DNA of 64,000 nt from Acidovorax sp. NCPPB 3576 (GTDB lineage: Bacteria; Pseudomonadota; Gammaproteobacteria; Burkholderiales; Burkholderiaceae_C): positions 4,394,501 through 4,458,500 of the forward strand of contig NZ_CP097267.1 in the NCBI RefSeq assembly GCF_028473605.1, written 5' to 3'. A model generated the notes under the pieces. It was not told the origin of the DNA. It did no database searches and saw only the letters and a program-made list of their open reading frames with translations. Both the position numbers and the translations under genes were made by a program. Below are positions 50,485 to 60,276 of this stretch, piece by piece; position 1 is the stretch's first letter; each line of letters begins with the position of its first letter.

Positions 50485-50519
50485 CTGGAAGCACCGGCGG
50501 GCGCGTGCGCGACGGTCCG

Positions 50520-50555
50520 CAAAAAGAAAGAAAAAGGCCGGGTTGCCCCGGCCTC
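50520..50555 (-). terminator. rho-independent terminator of the collar-domain gene
   Basis: GGCCGGG (50536-50542) pairs with CCCGGCC (50547-50553) around TTGC. On the minus strand the stem is followed by a T-rich tail (TTTTTCTTTCTTTTT). It lies 79 bp after the stop of the minus-strand collar-domain gene and 36 bp after the convergent aldolase gene. Confidence 0.8.
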
Positions 50556-50633
50556 GTCGGCCATCGCCACCGAAGCGCTTGCCGCGCCCGGGTGGCAATG
50601 GCGGCAGGCAGGCCGCTGCCTGCCCATCCGCGG

Positions 50634-51266
50634 TCAGGGACGCGACGGATAGATGCCGTTCACGGCAATGATGAAGTTCAGCGTGAGGCCAGGTTGCAAC
50701 GTGCTGACCGTGACGGGCACGTTCATCTGCACGGGCGTGGGCGTGGCGCTGCCGGCCGGTTGCGTGGTGATGGCAGGCAGGGTCAAGGGTGCATCGAAGG
50801 GCTTGAGCGTCGTGGTGGCGGACTTGGAGCTGTACACCTTGGCGGTGTTGTTGCCCGCCGTTGCCTTCCCGGCGATCAGAGTCGGCCCAGGAACGTTGTT
50901 GTCGCCCGTGGTGTCGTCAGCGGGAATGGACACTGCGGCCGTTCCGCCTGCGGCCACCGTCACGCCGTGGCTGTGGGCCGGCAGGTTGGCGAGCGACAGG
51001 ATCGCAGCGCCGACGGCGTTGGTGGACGCCGTGACGGAACCGCTCGTACCGCCGATGGTCGCCATGTTCTGGGAACCGAGCGGAACCCGGTTGCGCAGAT
51101 CGGGCAAGCCGAACGTGTTGACGCCATCGCCGCCGTAGCGGGTGCCCAGCAGCGAGTAGAGCGCCTGGTTCTGATTGATTGACAGCAGTGTGCCGTCGCA
51201 CAGGGCCCAGCCCTGCGGAACCCATGGCACGGCCCAAAGAATGATCTGGCCCAGAATCGGATCCAT
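50634..51266 (-). CDS. phage tail collar-domain protein, Mdp-like
   Basis: 210 residues. The N-terminal third (GQIILWAVPWVPQGWALCDG, then LYSLLGTRYGGDGVNTFGLPDLRNRVP) is a tail collar domain, seen in phage tail fibres and in so-called microcystin-dependent proteins. The middle and end are Thr/Ala/Gly/Pro-rich and beta-rich. AGAGG precedes the ATG. It stands alone: no other phage or tail gene is within the window. Probably a surface or tailocin-related protein; its role is unknown. Confidence 0.85.
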   Translation of the reverse strand: MDPILGQIILWAVPWVPQGWALCDGTLLSINQNQALYSLLGTRYGGDGVNTFGLPDLRNRVPLGSQNMATIGGTSGSVTASTNAVGAAILSLANLPAHSHGVTVAAGGTAAVSIPADDTTGDNNVPGPTLIAGKATAGNNTAKVYSSKSATTTLKPFDAPLTLPAITTQPAGSATPTPVQMNVPVTVSTLQPGLTLNFIIAVNGIYPSRP

Positions 51267-51501
51267 GTGAGTATCCCTCTCCCAAAAAAAGGTTTGTCGA
51301 TCAATATCCGCACCTGGCAGCGATGCTTTTTGACGATCTCGCAGCGAAGGCGGATAGAGGGAGTAAACACCAGAAATCGAAGGGCGACAAGCGAGAATTC
51401 ACGGGGCGTTGAGAATGCAACGCGCGCCGATCCCCCTGCGCGTATCTGGCTGCTGCCATGAAGCCGCAGGAACGTTTGACAAGGGGTCGGGAAGCGATGG
51501 G
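51267..51501. other. gap between ruvB and the collar gene
   Basis: 235 bp with no gene, lower in GC next to the collar gene. It should carry the collar gene promoter. I see no convincing hexamer pair and no ruvB terminator. Confidence 0.4.
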
Positions 51502-52575
<1,074 letters not shown>

Positions 52576-52585
52576 GCGTTGCGGA

Positions 52586-54511
52586 TCAGTTGGAGGTCCA
52601 GGCGTAGTACACGGGGCCTTCGTACTGGTACACCGGATAGGTGGCCTGCACGAAGTCGCGCTCTCCCTGGCTGATGGTGTAGAAGTGCGTGCCGTTGCTT
52701 CTGTTGAAGAAGCGGTACATCGCGGTCGAGCCGTTGCCGGCGCCGGTCTGGGCATACCAGATCGGGCCTTCGTATTCGAACGACGGGTAGGTGGCGCGCA
52801 CGAAGTCGCGCTCGCCCGCATCGATGGTGTAGAAGTGCGCGCCGTTGCTCTTGTTGAAGAAGCGGTACACCGCGCTTTGGCCGGCGGTGGCGCCACCGTA
52901 GGCGTAGAAGGCCACGCCTTCGTAGGCAAAGGCCGGGTAGGTGTTGATCACGAAATCACGCTCGCCCGCGCTCGCCGTGAAGAAGTGCGCGCCCGTGCTG
53001 CTGTTGAAGAAACGGTACACCGCGGTGCGGCCGCTGGCGCTGGTGGCGGGCGACAGCCAGTTCTTGATGGAAGCGTTGTACGCCACGTCGAAACGGCCGT
53101 AGTAGTCCGACGAGGCCTTGTTGGTGCACACGGCGCTGCCGCCGTAGAGCGTGCCGATCAGCGCGCCGCCGGAGAAGATGCCCGAGCCGCTGCTGCCGCC
53201 CTCGGTCGTGCCCTGGCTCCACGTCACCCGGTAGAAGTTGCCGCTGGTGCCGCTGCAGGTGAAGTTGGTGTCGCTGATGGAGGTGCACGCGGTGAGGGAC
53301 GCCAGGTTGCCGAAGCTGATCTTCTGCAAATCGCCCTTCGGGTGGTGGATGCCCACGAGGGCGCCGCCCAGTGCCTGGGGATTGGCGTTCCACGCGGCGA
53401 ACACGGCGCCGGCAGGCGGGGCTTCGTTCAGGCGCAGGAACGACGTGTCGCTGCTGTCCGTTGCATACAGCAGCGTGGCGCCGCCCGTGCGGGCCGCGGT
53501 GCTGGCCGACAGCGTGCGGCTGTTGCAGCTGGGCGCGCGGTAGAACCAGTCGGTGCGCAGCGTGGAGGCCACGGTCTGCGTGGAGATGCAGTGGTTGGCC
53601 GAGATGAAGTAGGGCGTTCCGGTGCCGTCGCGGTCGTTCAGCAGCGTGCCCGAGCACACGTACGTCTTGCCGTCGGCGCGCACGAACAGCATCCGCGCCA
53701 CGGCATTGCGCTGGGCCGCGTACTCGTCATAGCAGGTCGAATCCAGGTTGCAGGCGTCGGATTCGTTGATCTTGGTCTGCTGCTCCAGTTCTTCGGCCGT
53801 GGGCAGCGACAGGTTGTCATAGATGTGCGACAGGCGCGGCACCGACAGGTCGATCGCGCTGGCGGGCGTGCCGGAGGGCAGTTCGATCTCCAGCGTGGCC
53901 TCGTCGCCGCCCGTGTCGGGCGTCCACCAGGTGCGGCCGGCGTCGGAGGTGTCGCCCGCCGCCTGGTTGCGCTCGATGATCTGCAGCACTTCCTGGCCGG
54001 CGATCTCGAACACCGCCGAGGGCCGGGCCTGGCTGTACACGCGCAGCACGGCGCTGCCGGGCAGCTGGCGCACCAGCACGCCCAGGCGCAGGCCATGCGC
54101 GCCTTCGGCCGAGAAGCTCAATGCGGCGACCTGCCCGCCGCTGGCCGTGGGCGTCCACTGCAGTTGCTGCTGCGTGGCGCTGGCCGTGGCCGTCTGGGCG
54201 ATGCTGCGGGGACTGCCGACCTGGCGCGGGCCGAAGCCGCTGGCCGCCGCTTCCTTGGACTGGTCCAGCGGCCCGAGGTCGATGCGTGCGGGCGTGATGG
54301 CCGTGCGCACCACGCGGTCCTTGACCCGTGCCACGTCCTGCACGGCGGACGCCGGCTGCTCGCGCGATTCCACGCTATAGACCACCGCCTTCGCCTGGGG
54401 AGCGGCCGTGGCCTGCACCGCCTCGGTGCCGCCACCGCCACCGCAGGCGGCCAGCACAGCGGCCACCGCCAAAAACGCCAAAGATCGAACTCGCCTCATT
54501 GCCTGTTGCAT
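52586..54511 (-). CDS. lipoprotein trypsin-like serine protease with three C-terminal DUF5648-type repeats
   Basis: 641 residues. Lipoprotein signal with LAAC, cysteine at 23, then a Gly run. Residues about 100-240 form a beta-rich pre-domain that precedes the protease. The protease has H307 (SANHC), D355 (SSDTSFLRL) and S441 (GGSSGSGIF). About 492-641 is three tandem copies of a 50-residue unit (AVYRFFNxxxGxHF then GERDFV then YPxFxYEG), the DUF5648 type found on secreted proteins. ATG at 54511 has AGGAG 7 bases upstream. Paralogue of the next gene; a secreted, surface-anchored degradative enzyme is likely. Confidence 0.92.
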   Translation of the reverse strand: MQQAMRRVRSLAFLAVAAVLAACGGGGGTEAVQATAAPQAKAVVYSVESREQPASAVQDVARVKDRVVRTAITPARIDLGPLDQSKEAAASGFGPRQVGSPRSIAQTATASATQQQLQWTPTASGGQVAALSFSAEGAHGLRLGVLVRQLPGSAVLRVYSQARPSAVFEIAGQEVLQIIERNQAAGDTSDAGRTWWTPDTGGDEATLEIELPSGTPASAIDLSVPRLSHIYDNLSLPTAEELEQQTKINESDACNLDSTCYDEYAAQRNAVARMLFVRADGKTYVCSGTLLNDRDGTGTPYFISANHCISTQTVASTLRTDWFYRAPSCNSRTLSASTAARTGGATLLYATDSSDTSFLRLNEAPPAGAVFAAWNANPQALGGALVGIHHPKGDLQKISFGNLASLTACTSISDTNFTCSGTSGNFYRVTWSQGTTEGGSSGSGIFSGGALIGTLYGGSAVCTNKASSDYYGRFDVAYNASIKNWLSPATSASGRTAVYRFFNSSTGAHFFTASAGERDFVINTYPAFAYEGVAFYAYGGATAGQSAVYRFFNKSNGAHFYTIDAGERDFVRATYPSFEYEGPIWYAQTGAGNGSTAMYRFFNRSNGTHFYTISQGERDFVQATYPVYQYEGPVYYAWTSN

Positions 54512-54657
54512 GGAACAACTCCTGTCATCTCAATCGAATCTGGACGGTCCCATGCCGCCCCGAATTGCAAAATGTGCCACAGCCCCATGGCTGCCAGCGG
54601 GTGATTTCTTCGCACGTTGCCGCATTGCGTCATCGCGCGGGTCACGTGCTTCGGCCC

Positions 54658-56274
54658 CTAGCGCGAGGCCAGCCACCCATGCCCCCAAGGGGCGGCACCG
54701 CTGCCGCCATGGCCGGGCAGCCCGGACACGCCGGCATGCGCAGGCCGGTGGGACGTGCCGAACCCGTGGGCGGGGTGGCGCCAGGCCACCGGCACGCTCA
54801 CCGATGGCGACAGCCACTGCTTGAGGGCCTTCTGGTAGGCCAGGTCGAAGCGGCCATACACCCGCACGTCGTTGACCGAGCATTGGGCGCTGGAGGCGAA
54901 TCCGTACAGCGTGCCGATCACACGCCCATCGTGGAAGATGGCCGATCCGCTGCTGCCGTCTTCCACCGTTCCGCGGTCGAACCCGACATCGTAGTAGCCC
55001 GCCGAGGCCTCCGTCGAAGAGTCGCAAAGCATGGAGCCGTCGGTGTCGTTGGTGCACGCCAGCATGCCCATGATGCTGCCCGTGCTGACCTTTTGCAGGT
55101 CGCCCCGCGGATGGTGGATGCCCACCACCGCCGTCGATTCGGCTTGCGGGCTGGCGTCCCACGCGGCGAACACGGCGCCTGCGGGTGGCGCCTCGTTCAG
55201 CCGCAGCAGGGCGGTGTCGGTGTCGGCGCTGGCGTAGAGCAGCGTGGCGCCGCCGGTGCGCGCAGTGGACCGGGGCGACAGCGTGGTGCTGTTGCAGGCC
55301 TCGGAGCGGAAGAACCAGTCCGTCTGCAGGGTGGACGCCACGGTCTGCGAGGCGATGCAGTGGTTGGCACTGAGGAAGTACGGCGTGCGCGTGGCGTCGC
55401 GGTCGTTCAGCAGCGTGCCGGTGCACACATAGGCCTTGCCGTTGTCCACGAACAGCATCCGCGCCACGGCGTCGCGCTGGGCGGCGTATTCGTCGAAGCA
55501 GCTCGCATCCAGGTTGCAGGCGATGGCGTCGCCGACCGCCTTGGTCGTCTGGGCGCCCTCCTGCGGCAGGGACAGGTTCTCGAAAAGGTGCGCCAGCGCC
55601 GGCACGGCCACCTCCAGCGCCGAGGCGGGCACGCCGGCAGGCAGCTCGATCTCCAGCGTGGCCTCGCTCGCGCCGGAGTTCGGTGTCCACCAGGTGCGTG
55701 CGTTGTCCGAGGCATCGCCGGCCGCGATGTTGCGTTCGATGGCCTGCAAAATGGCCCGGCCAGTGGTTTCATATACGGCAGCAGGCCGATCCTGGCGATA
55801 GACCCGCACCACGGCCTCGTCGGGAATCTGCCGCACCCATACCCCCAGGCGCAGGCCCTGCGCGTCTTCGGACGTCAAGCTCACCGCGGCCTTCATGCCG
55901 CCGTTGGCCGACGAGGTCCATTGCAGCAGCCGCTGCAGGCCGTCCGCCGTGGCCGTGGCCTCGACGGTGCGGGCGTCGCCCACCCGGCGGGCGCCATCGC
56001 TTCGGACCGGTGCCGACTTCGGACGCACGAAGGCGGGCAAGGCCACGCGGGCCGGTTCCACCTGCGGGCCGGCCGCGCGCTGCTTGGTCGTGCCAACCTG
56101 CGAGCCGGTGTCGGCCGGCTGCACCGCCGAACCCACCTGAAGCACCTCGGACTGCGTCGCGCCACCAGCCACCACGGTGCCGCCACCGCCACCGCCACCG
56201 CCACCGCACGCGGACACCAGCGACCCCACCAAAACCAGCGCGGCACTGCGCGCCATCCATTTCCCTTTTGCCAT
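54658..56274 (-). CDS. lipoprotein trypsin-like serine protease, paralogue without the C-terminal repeats
   Basis: 538 residues. Lipoprotein signal with VSAC, cysteine again at 23, followed by a run of ten Gly. Same plan as the gene at 52586: beta-rich pre-domain, then protease with H305 (SANHC), D353 (TDTALLRL) and S442 (GSSGSAIF). Shared stretches such as TGGATLLYA and [15 protein letters not shown] show tandem duplication. After the last protease strand (LKQWLSPSV) it ends in about 45 residues rich in His, Gly, Pro and Ala, in place of the repeats of its twin. Both lie between ruvA and ruvB on the same strand. Confidence 0.9.
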   Translation of the reverse strand: MAKGKWMARSAALVLVGSLVSACGGGGGGGGGTVVAGGATQSEVLQVGSAVQPADTGSQVGTTKQRAAGPQVEPARVALPAFVRPKSAPVRSDGARRVGDARTVEATATADGLQRLLQWTSSANGGMKAAVSLTSEDAQGLRLGVWVRQIPDEAVVRVYRQDRPAAVYETTGRAILQAIERNIAAGDASDNARTWWTPNSGASEATLEIELPAGVPASALEVAVPALAHLFENLSLPQEGAQTTKAVGDAIACNLDASCFDEYAAQRDAVARMLFVDNGKAYVCTGTLLNDRDATRTPYFLSANHCIASQTVASTLQTDWFFRSEACNSTTLSPRSTARTGGATLLYASADTDTALLRLNEAPPAGAVFAAWDASPQAESTAVVGIHHPRGDLQKVSTGSIMGMLACTNDTDGSMLCDSSTEASAGYYDVGFDRGTVEDGSSGSAIFHDGRVIGTLYGFASSAQCSVNDVRVYGRFDLAYQKALKQWLSPSVSVPVAWRHPAHGFGTSHRPAHAGVSGLPGHGGSGAAPWGHGWLASR

Positions 56275-56380
56275 CTTCCGTCGACTCCCTGTTGATTGAC
56301 CCATCGGGACCCGCGCCGCACTGCCAGCCAGCGCGCGCACGGCGTCCCGCTTCACTTCCCTGTTAACGCTTTGTTTTCAT

Positions 56381-56953
56381 TCATTTGGCCAGCGCCTTGA
56401 GCGCCAGCTTGATCCCGTCGCTCACCCCCACGTCCTGGGGCAGCGCCTTGAGCGCCGCGGCGGCTTCCTTGTCGTTGTAGCCCAGCGCCAGCAGCGCCTG
56501 GAGGATGTCGGCCTGCGCGTCGCTCGTGGCGTGCGCATGGGCGCCGATGTCGGCCCCCAGCTTGCCCTTGAGCTCCAGCAGCAGGCGCTCGGCGGTCTTC
56601 TTTCCGATGCCGGGCACCTTCACCAGGCGCCCCGCCTCCTGCAGGGACACCGCCTGGGCCAGGTCGGACACGCCCATGCCGCTCAGGATGGACAGCGCGG
56701 TGCGCGGGCCCACCCCGGAGATCTTGATGAGTTCGCGGAATGCCTGGCGCTCCGGCGCCGTGGCGAAGCCGTAGAGCAGTTGCGCGTCCTCGCGCACAAT
56801 GAACTGGGTGAGCAGGGCCACACGGTCCCCCACGGGCGGCAGGTTGTAGAAGGTGCTCATGGGCACCTGCACCTCGTAGCCGACGCCGTGGCAGTCCAGC
56901 AGCACCTCTGGCGGGTTTTTTTCCAGCAGCGTGCCGGTGAGTTTGCCTATCAT
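56381..56953 (-). CDS. ruvA: Holliday junction-binding protein RuvA
   Basis: Tetrameric DNA-binding partner of RuvB. 190 residues: OB domain ([19 protein letters not shown]), two helix-hairpin-helix motifs ([16 protein letters not shown] and [18 protein letters not shown]), an acidic pin region and the C-terminal RuvB-contact domain ([20 protein letters not shown]). Divergent from phoH with 48 bp between starts. Normally followed at once by ruvB; here two protease genes intervene. Confidence 0.98.
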   Translation of the reverse strand: MIGKLTGTLLEKNPPEVLLDCHGVGYEVQVPMSTFYNLPPVGDRVALLTQFIVREDAQLLYGFATAPERQAFRELIKISGVGPRTALSILSGMGVSDLAQAVSLQEAGRLVKVPGIGKKTAERLLLELKGKLGADIGAHAHATSDAQADILQALLALGYNDKEAAAALKALPQDVGVSDGIKLALKALAK

Positions 56954-57001
56954 TGATGTCCTTCGCCGCGCCGTTGCGGCCATCCAACCGGAATTATCCG
57001 C

Positions 57002-57961
57002 GTGATCCTGCGACACACCTTCACCCCCCACAACAACACCCGGCTGTCGCACCTGTGCGGCCCGGCCGACGCGAACCTGCGCACCATCGAGACGGCGCTG
57101 TCGGTCAGCATCGCGCACCGGCACGAGCAGTTCAAGGTGGACGGGACGAAGGCCAAGGCCACCCAGGCCATGGAACTGATCCAGGCGCTGTACGAAATGG
57201 CCGAGCGCCCCATCGCCGAGGAACACCTGCAGCTCATGCTGGCCGGCGACAGCTCCATGCTGGAGGCGCCCGGTGACGGCGCGGTGACGCTCAACACCCG
57301 CCGCGCCGACCTGCGCGCCCGCACCCCCACGCAGAGCAACTACCTGGACAACATCGCCAGCCACGACATCACCTTCGGCATCGGCCCCGCCGGCACCGGC
57401 AAGACCTACCTGGCCGTCGCCTGCGCGGTGGACGCGCTGGAGCGCAATTCGGTGCAGCGCATCGTGCTGACGCGCCCGGCCGTCGAGGCCGGCGAGCGCC
57501 TGGGCTTTCTGCCGGGCGACCTCACGCAGAAGGTGGACCCGTACCTGCGGCCGCTGTACGACGCGCTCTACGACCTCATGGGCTACGAGAAGGTGCAGAA
57601 GGCCTTCGAGCGCAACGCGCTGGAGATCGCGCCGCTGGCCTTCATGCGCGGGCGCACGCTGAACAACGCCTTCATCATCCTGGACGAGGCCCAGAACACC
57701 ACGCCCGAGCAGATGAAGATGTTCCTCACCCGCATCGGCTTCGGCGCCCGCGCGGTGGTGACGGGCGACGTGAGCCAGATCGACCTGCCCAAGGGCGCGA
57801 TGAGCGGCCTGATTGACGCCGAACGGGTGCTCAAGCGCGTCAAGGGCATCGCGATCACCCGGTTCACCACCGCCGACGTGGTGCGCCACCCGCTCATCGC
57901 CCGCATCGTGGATGCCTACGATGCCCAGCGCACCGCGGGCAGCCGCGCGGGTCACTCCTGA
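57002..57961 (+). CDS. PhoH family ATPase
   Basis: 319 residues from a GTG start. KH-like N-terminal part, then Walker A GPAGTGKT at 128-135, and [21 protein letters not shown] with GDVSQIDLP, which define the PhoH-like/YbeZ family. It is the usual upstream partner of ybeY (E. coli ybeZ-ybeY), linked to rRNA processing and ribosome quality control. A dispersed repeat fills the 20-45 bp up to the ybeY start. Confidence 0.95.
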   Translation: MILRHTFTPHNNTRLSHLCGPADANLRTIETALSVSIAHRHEQFKVDGTKAKATQAMELIQALYEMAERPIAEEHLQLMLAGDSSMLEAPGDGAVTLNTRRADLRARTPTQSNYLDNIASHDITFGIGPAGTGKTYLAVACAVDALERNSVQRIVLTRPAVEAGERLGFLPGDLTQKVDPYLRPLYDALYDLMGYEKVQKAFERNALEIAPLAFMRGRTLNNAFIILDEAQNTTPEQMKMFLTRIGFGARAVVTGDVSQIDLPKGAMSGLIDAERVLKRVKGIAITRFTTADVVRHPLIARIVDAYDAQRTAGSRAGHS

Positions 57962-57964
57962 ATT

Positions 57965-58008
57965 GATAGCATAACGCCCTAGTGAAACATGCGCCAGAGG
58001 CCAAAATG
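57965..58008 (+). repeat. dispersed repeat copy forming the ybeY start region
   Basis: GATAGCATAACGCCCTAGTG, then AAACATGCGCCAGAGGCCAA and AATG: the best match to the dapF copy. It lies between phoH and ybeY. Its AGAGGCC block sits just before the ATG at 58006 and thus serves as the ribosome-binding site, and the ATG itself ends the element. Confidence 0.85.
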
Positions 58009-58464
58009 ACCCTGAACCATCTGACCCTGTCGCTGCAGTTCGCGCGTTTCGACGGGGTGCAGGAACACCGTGCCGCCCTGCCCCGCCATGCCGCGGCGCG
58101 CTTCATCCGCCACGCGCTGTCCAGCGACGCCGAGATCACCGTGCGCATCGTCGATGCCGAAGAAGGCCAGGCCCTCAACCGCGAGTACCGCCACAAGGAC
58201 TACGCCACCAACGTGCTCACCTTCGACTACGCGCAGGAGCCCCTGGTGATGGCCGACCTGGTGCTGTGCGCACCCGTGGTGGCGCGCGAGGCGCGCGAGC
58301 AGAACCGCGAGCTGCGCGCGCACTACGCCCACCTGCTGGTGCACGGCACGCTGCACGCCCAGGGCTGGGACCACGAGACCAGCGCCGAGGACGCCGACGA
58401 GATGGAGGCCTACGAAACGGCCATCCTGCAGGAACTGGGCTTCGACGACCCGTACGCGGGCTGA
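58006..58464 (+). CDS. ybeY: endoribonuclease/rRNA maturation factor YbeY
   Basis: Zinc RNase involved in 16S rRNA 3' maturation. 152 residues with the zinc motif [11 protein letters not shown] (three histidines) and [16 protein letters not shown]. The ATG at 58006 ([12 protein letters not shown]) is preferred; a GTG at 57982 inside the repeat would add eight residues (KHAPEAK type) not typical of the family. Its last 17 codons are echoed 1.6 kb downstream at 60094-60150. Confidence 0.95.
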   Translation: MTLNHLTLSLQFARFDGVQEHRAALPRHAAARFIRHALSSDAEITVRIVDAEEGQALNREYRHKDYATNVLTFDYAQEPLVMADLVLCAPVVAREAREQNRELRAHYAHLLVHGTLHAQGWDHETSAEDADEMEAYETAILQELGFDDPYAG

Positions 58465-58520
58465 GCCGGCCACCGCGCAGGCCGCGCCCTCCCCGCCATC
58501 GCCGAGGGAGCGGATCGGCC

Positions 58521-58548
58521 TCGAAACAGCCCCATGCCGGGGTTTCGA
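58521..58548 (+). terminator. hairpin between convergent ybeY and dtd
   Basis: TCGAAAC-AG-CCCC pairs with GGGG-TTTCGA around ATGCC, with a small AG bulge. It is followed on the plus strand by a T-rich block that is part of a dispersed repeat. It could end transcripts from both sides. Confidence 0.5.
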
Positions 58549-58554
58549 TTGCCT

Positions 58555-58576
58555 CTATAGCTATTATTTCGATAGC
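58555..58576. repeat. partial dispersed repeat at the dtd stop codon
   Basis: CTATAGCTATTATTTCGATAGC is only the palindromic CTAT...ATAG block of the family. It supplies the last two codons and the TAA stop of dtd on the minus strand. Confidence 0.55.
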
Positions 58577-59028
58577 AAACCGTCCGCCGGCGCCATGCGC
58601 AGCGGAATCGTCACCGGCCCGTCGTTCACCAAGTGCACCTGCATGTCGGCCGCAAAGCGGCCGGTCTCCACCACCGGGTGCAGCGCCCGCGCCCGCGCCA
58701 CGAACAGGTCGTACAGCCGCCGCCCCTCGTCCGGCGCCGCCGCCTGGGTGAAGCTCGGGCGGTTGCCGCCGGTGGTGTCGGCAGCCAGGGTGAATTGGCT
58801 CACGACGAGCAGGCCGCCGCCCACGTCCTGCACGCTGCGGTTCATCTTGCCCGCCTCGTCCGTGAACACCCGCAGCTTGAGCAGCTTGGCCAGCAGCCGA
58901 TCGGCCTCGGCGTCGGTGTCGCCGCGCTCGGCGCACAGCAGCACCAGCAGGCCGGGGCCGATGCGGCCCACCACTTGGCCATCCACTTCCACGCGCGCTT
59001 CGCGCACGCGTTGCAACACACTCATCAT
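58564..59028 (-). CDS. dtd: D-aminoacyl-tRNA deacylase Dtd
   Basis: Removes D-amino acids wrongly attached to tRNA. 154 residues. The SQFTLAADT motif and the cross-subunit Gly-Pro motif in NDGPVT mark the active site; AGLLVLL-type and [14 protein letters not shown] blocks match the family. The start at 59028 overlaps the stop of the efflux gene as ATGA; a second ATG follows at 59025. The stop codon lies in a dispersed repeat fragment. Confidence 0.95.
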   Translation of the reverse strand: MMSVLQRVREARVEVDGQVVGRIGPGLLVLLCAERGDTDAEADRLLAKLLKLRVFTDEAGKMNRSVQDVGGGLLVVSQFTLAADTTGGNRPSFTQAAAPDEGRRLYDLFVARARALHPVVETGRFAADMQVHLVNDGPVTIPLRMAPADGLLSK

Positions 59029-59984
59029 GGCGGGCAATCCTTCGGTTCTTCCAGAAATGACTCCACCCCGACGGGCAGCAGCTCGATGGTCACGCGCAAT
59101 CCGGGCACGGCGCGCATCAGGGCGGTCTCCACGGCACCGCGCAACTGGGCGGCGCGGCCCAGGCTCCACTCGGCGGGCACATGCATGTGCAGGCCGGCGA
59201 AGCGGCGCTGGCCGGCCTGGCGCGTGATCAGGTGGTCAAAGCGCACCTGCGGCGCCCCCTGCGCGAAGCCGCTCAGCGCCGCGTCGATGGCGGCCTGTGC
59301 CTCGGGCTCGACGGCCGCGTCCATCAGGCCCTGCGAGGCGCGCCACACCATGTGCGCCCCTTCCCGCAGGATGTTCAGCGCCACGGCCATGGCCACCACC
59401 GGGTCCAGCCAGAGCCAGCCGGTCGCGCTGGCCGCGCCGATGCCGACGACCACGCCCGCCGAGGTCCAGACATCGGTAACGAGGTGGCGCGCATCGCCCT
59501 CCAGCGCCACCGACCGGTGCGCGCGTGCGGAGCGGAACATCAGCCACGCCAGGCCGCCGTTCAGCGCCGAGCTGACCACCGACAGCGCCAGGCCCCAGCC
59601 GACCTGCTCCAGCGGCTGCGGCGCGGACAGCCGGTGCGCCGCAGCCCAGAAGATGGCAGCGGAGGCGCCCACGATCAGGATGCCCTCGAACCCGGAAGAA
59701 AAATACTCGGCCTTGTGGTGCCCGTAGGGGTGGTCGTCGTCCGCCGGGCGCTGCGCGACGGTCACCATGGCCAGCGCGAACACCGCGCCCGCCAGGTTGA
59801 CGAACGATTCCAGCGCATCGGACAGCAGCCCCACCGAACCCGTGAGATGCCAGGCCAGCGTCTTGAGCACGATGGTGACCAGCGCCACGGCCACCGAGCC
59901 CCACAGCAGCGTGCGGGGCGCGGGCGAGGCAGGGCCGGTGCGGCCCGGGGCGCTCGGATCGGAAGGCGGAGGGCGGGAGGACAT
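59025..59984 (-). CDS. cation diffusion facilitator family transporter
   Basis: Inner-membrane divalent-cation/proton antiporter. 319 residues: an N tail of about 25 residues, about six membrane helices with the metal motifs [12 protein letters not shown] (helix 2, DxxxS type) and [15 protein letters not shown] (helix 5, HxxxD), [12 protein letters not shown] between them, and a cytoplasmic ferredoxin-like domain at the end ([17 protein letters not shown]). Zinc, iron or manganese could be exported. The ATG at 59984 has no good ribosome-binding site. Co-transcribed with dtd. Confidence 0.92.
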   Translation of the reverse strand: MSSRPPPSDPSAPGRTGPASPAPRTLLWGSVAVALVTIVLKTLAWHLTGSVGLLSDALESFVNLAGAVFALAMVTVAQRPADDDHPYGHHKAEYFSSGFEGILIVGASAAIFWAAAHRLSAPQPLEQVGWGLALSVVSSALNGGLAWLMFRSARAHRSVALEGDARHLVTDVWTSAGVVVGIGAASATGWLWLDPVVAMAVALNILREGAHMVWRASQGLMDAAVEPEAQAAIDAALSGFAQGAPQVRFDHLITRQAGQRRFAGLHMHVPAEWSLGRAAQLRGAVETALMRAVPGLRVTIELLPVGVESFLEEPKDCPP

Positions 59985-60093
59985 GGGGCTGGAAGGGTAA
60001 GCGCCGGGGCCGCCATTCTGCCCCCGAACGGCGCTATTTTCAGCGGCCTCTTTCGGCGTCCGCTGCGCCCCATGACGGCGGCAAAATGCCCGC

Positions 60094-60150
60094 ACCTACG
60101 AGGCGGCTACCCTGCAGGCACTGGGCTTTGGCGACCCTTATGCGGGCTGA
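60094..60150 (+). pseudogene. fossil 3' end of a second ybeY
   Basis: Eighteen codons ending in TGA encode YEAATLQALGFGDPYAG, against [17 protein letters not shown] at the end of ybeY (58411-58464): 13 of 17 residues equal, and most base differences are at third positions. Nothing of the rest of ybeY is found upstream, where the start region of the efflux gene lies. It is followed by a strong plus-strand terminator, as a real gene end would be. It looks like the remains of a displaced or duplicated ybeY. Confidence 0.75.
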
Positions 60151-60177
60151 GGGCCGGGGCGCTGGGCACAGAAAGAA

Positions 60178-60208
60178 GTCCTCCCTATTGAGGACCGTTT
60201 TGTTTTTT
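60178..60208 (+). terminator. rho-independent terminator behind the ybeY fossil
   Basis: GTCCTC (60178-60183), loop CCTATT, GAGGAC (60190-60195), then CG and TTTTGTTTTTT on the plus strand. A textbook intrinsic terminator, yet the only plus-strand coding sequence in front of it is the ybeY remnant. Confidence 0.85.
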
Positions 60209-60276
60209 GGGGAGCTAATGCGACGGCACGGATGGCTTGCATGCCGGAATCCGCACTGGGGTGCCCACGCGCGTGG

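Noticed and set aside
50634..51266. Prophage remnant
   Set aside because: Only one collar-domain gene is present; no other phage gene, integrase or att site was seen within several kb.
52586..53040. Tandem 150-bp units taken as a CRISPR-like or satellite array
   Set aside because: They are translated repeats of a DUF5648-type domain in the protease frame, with diverged DNA and no spacer pattern.
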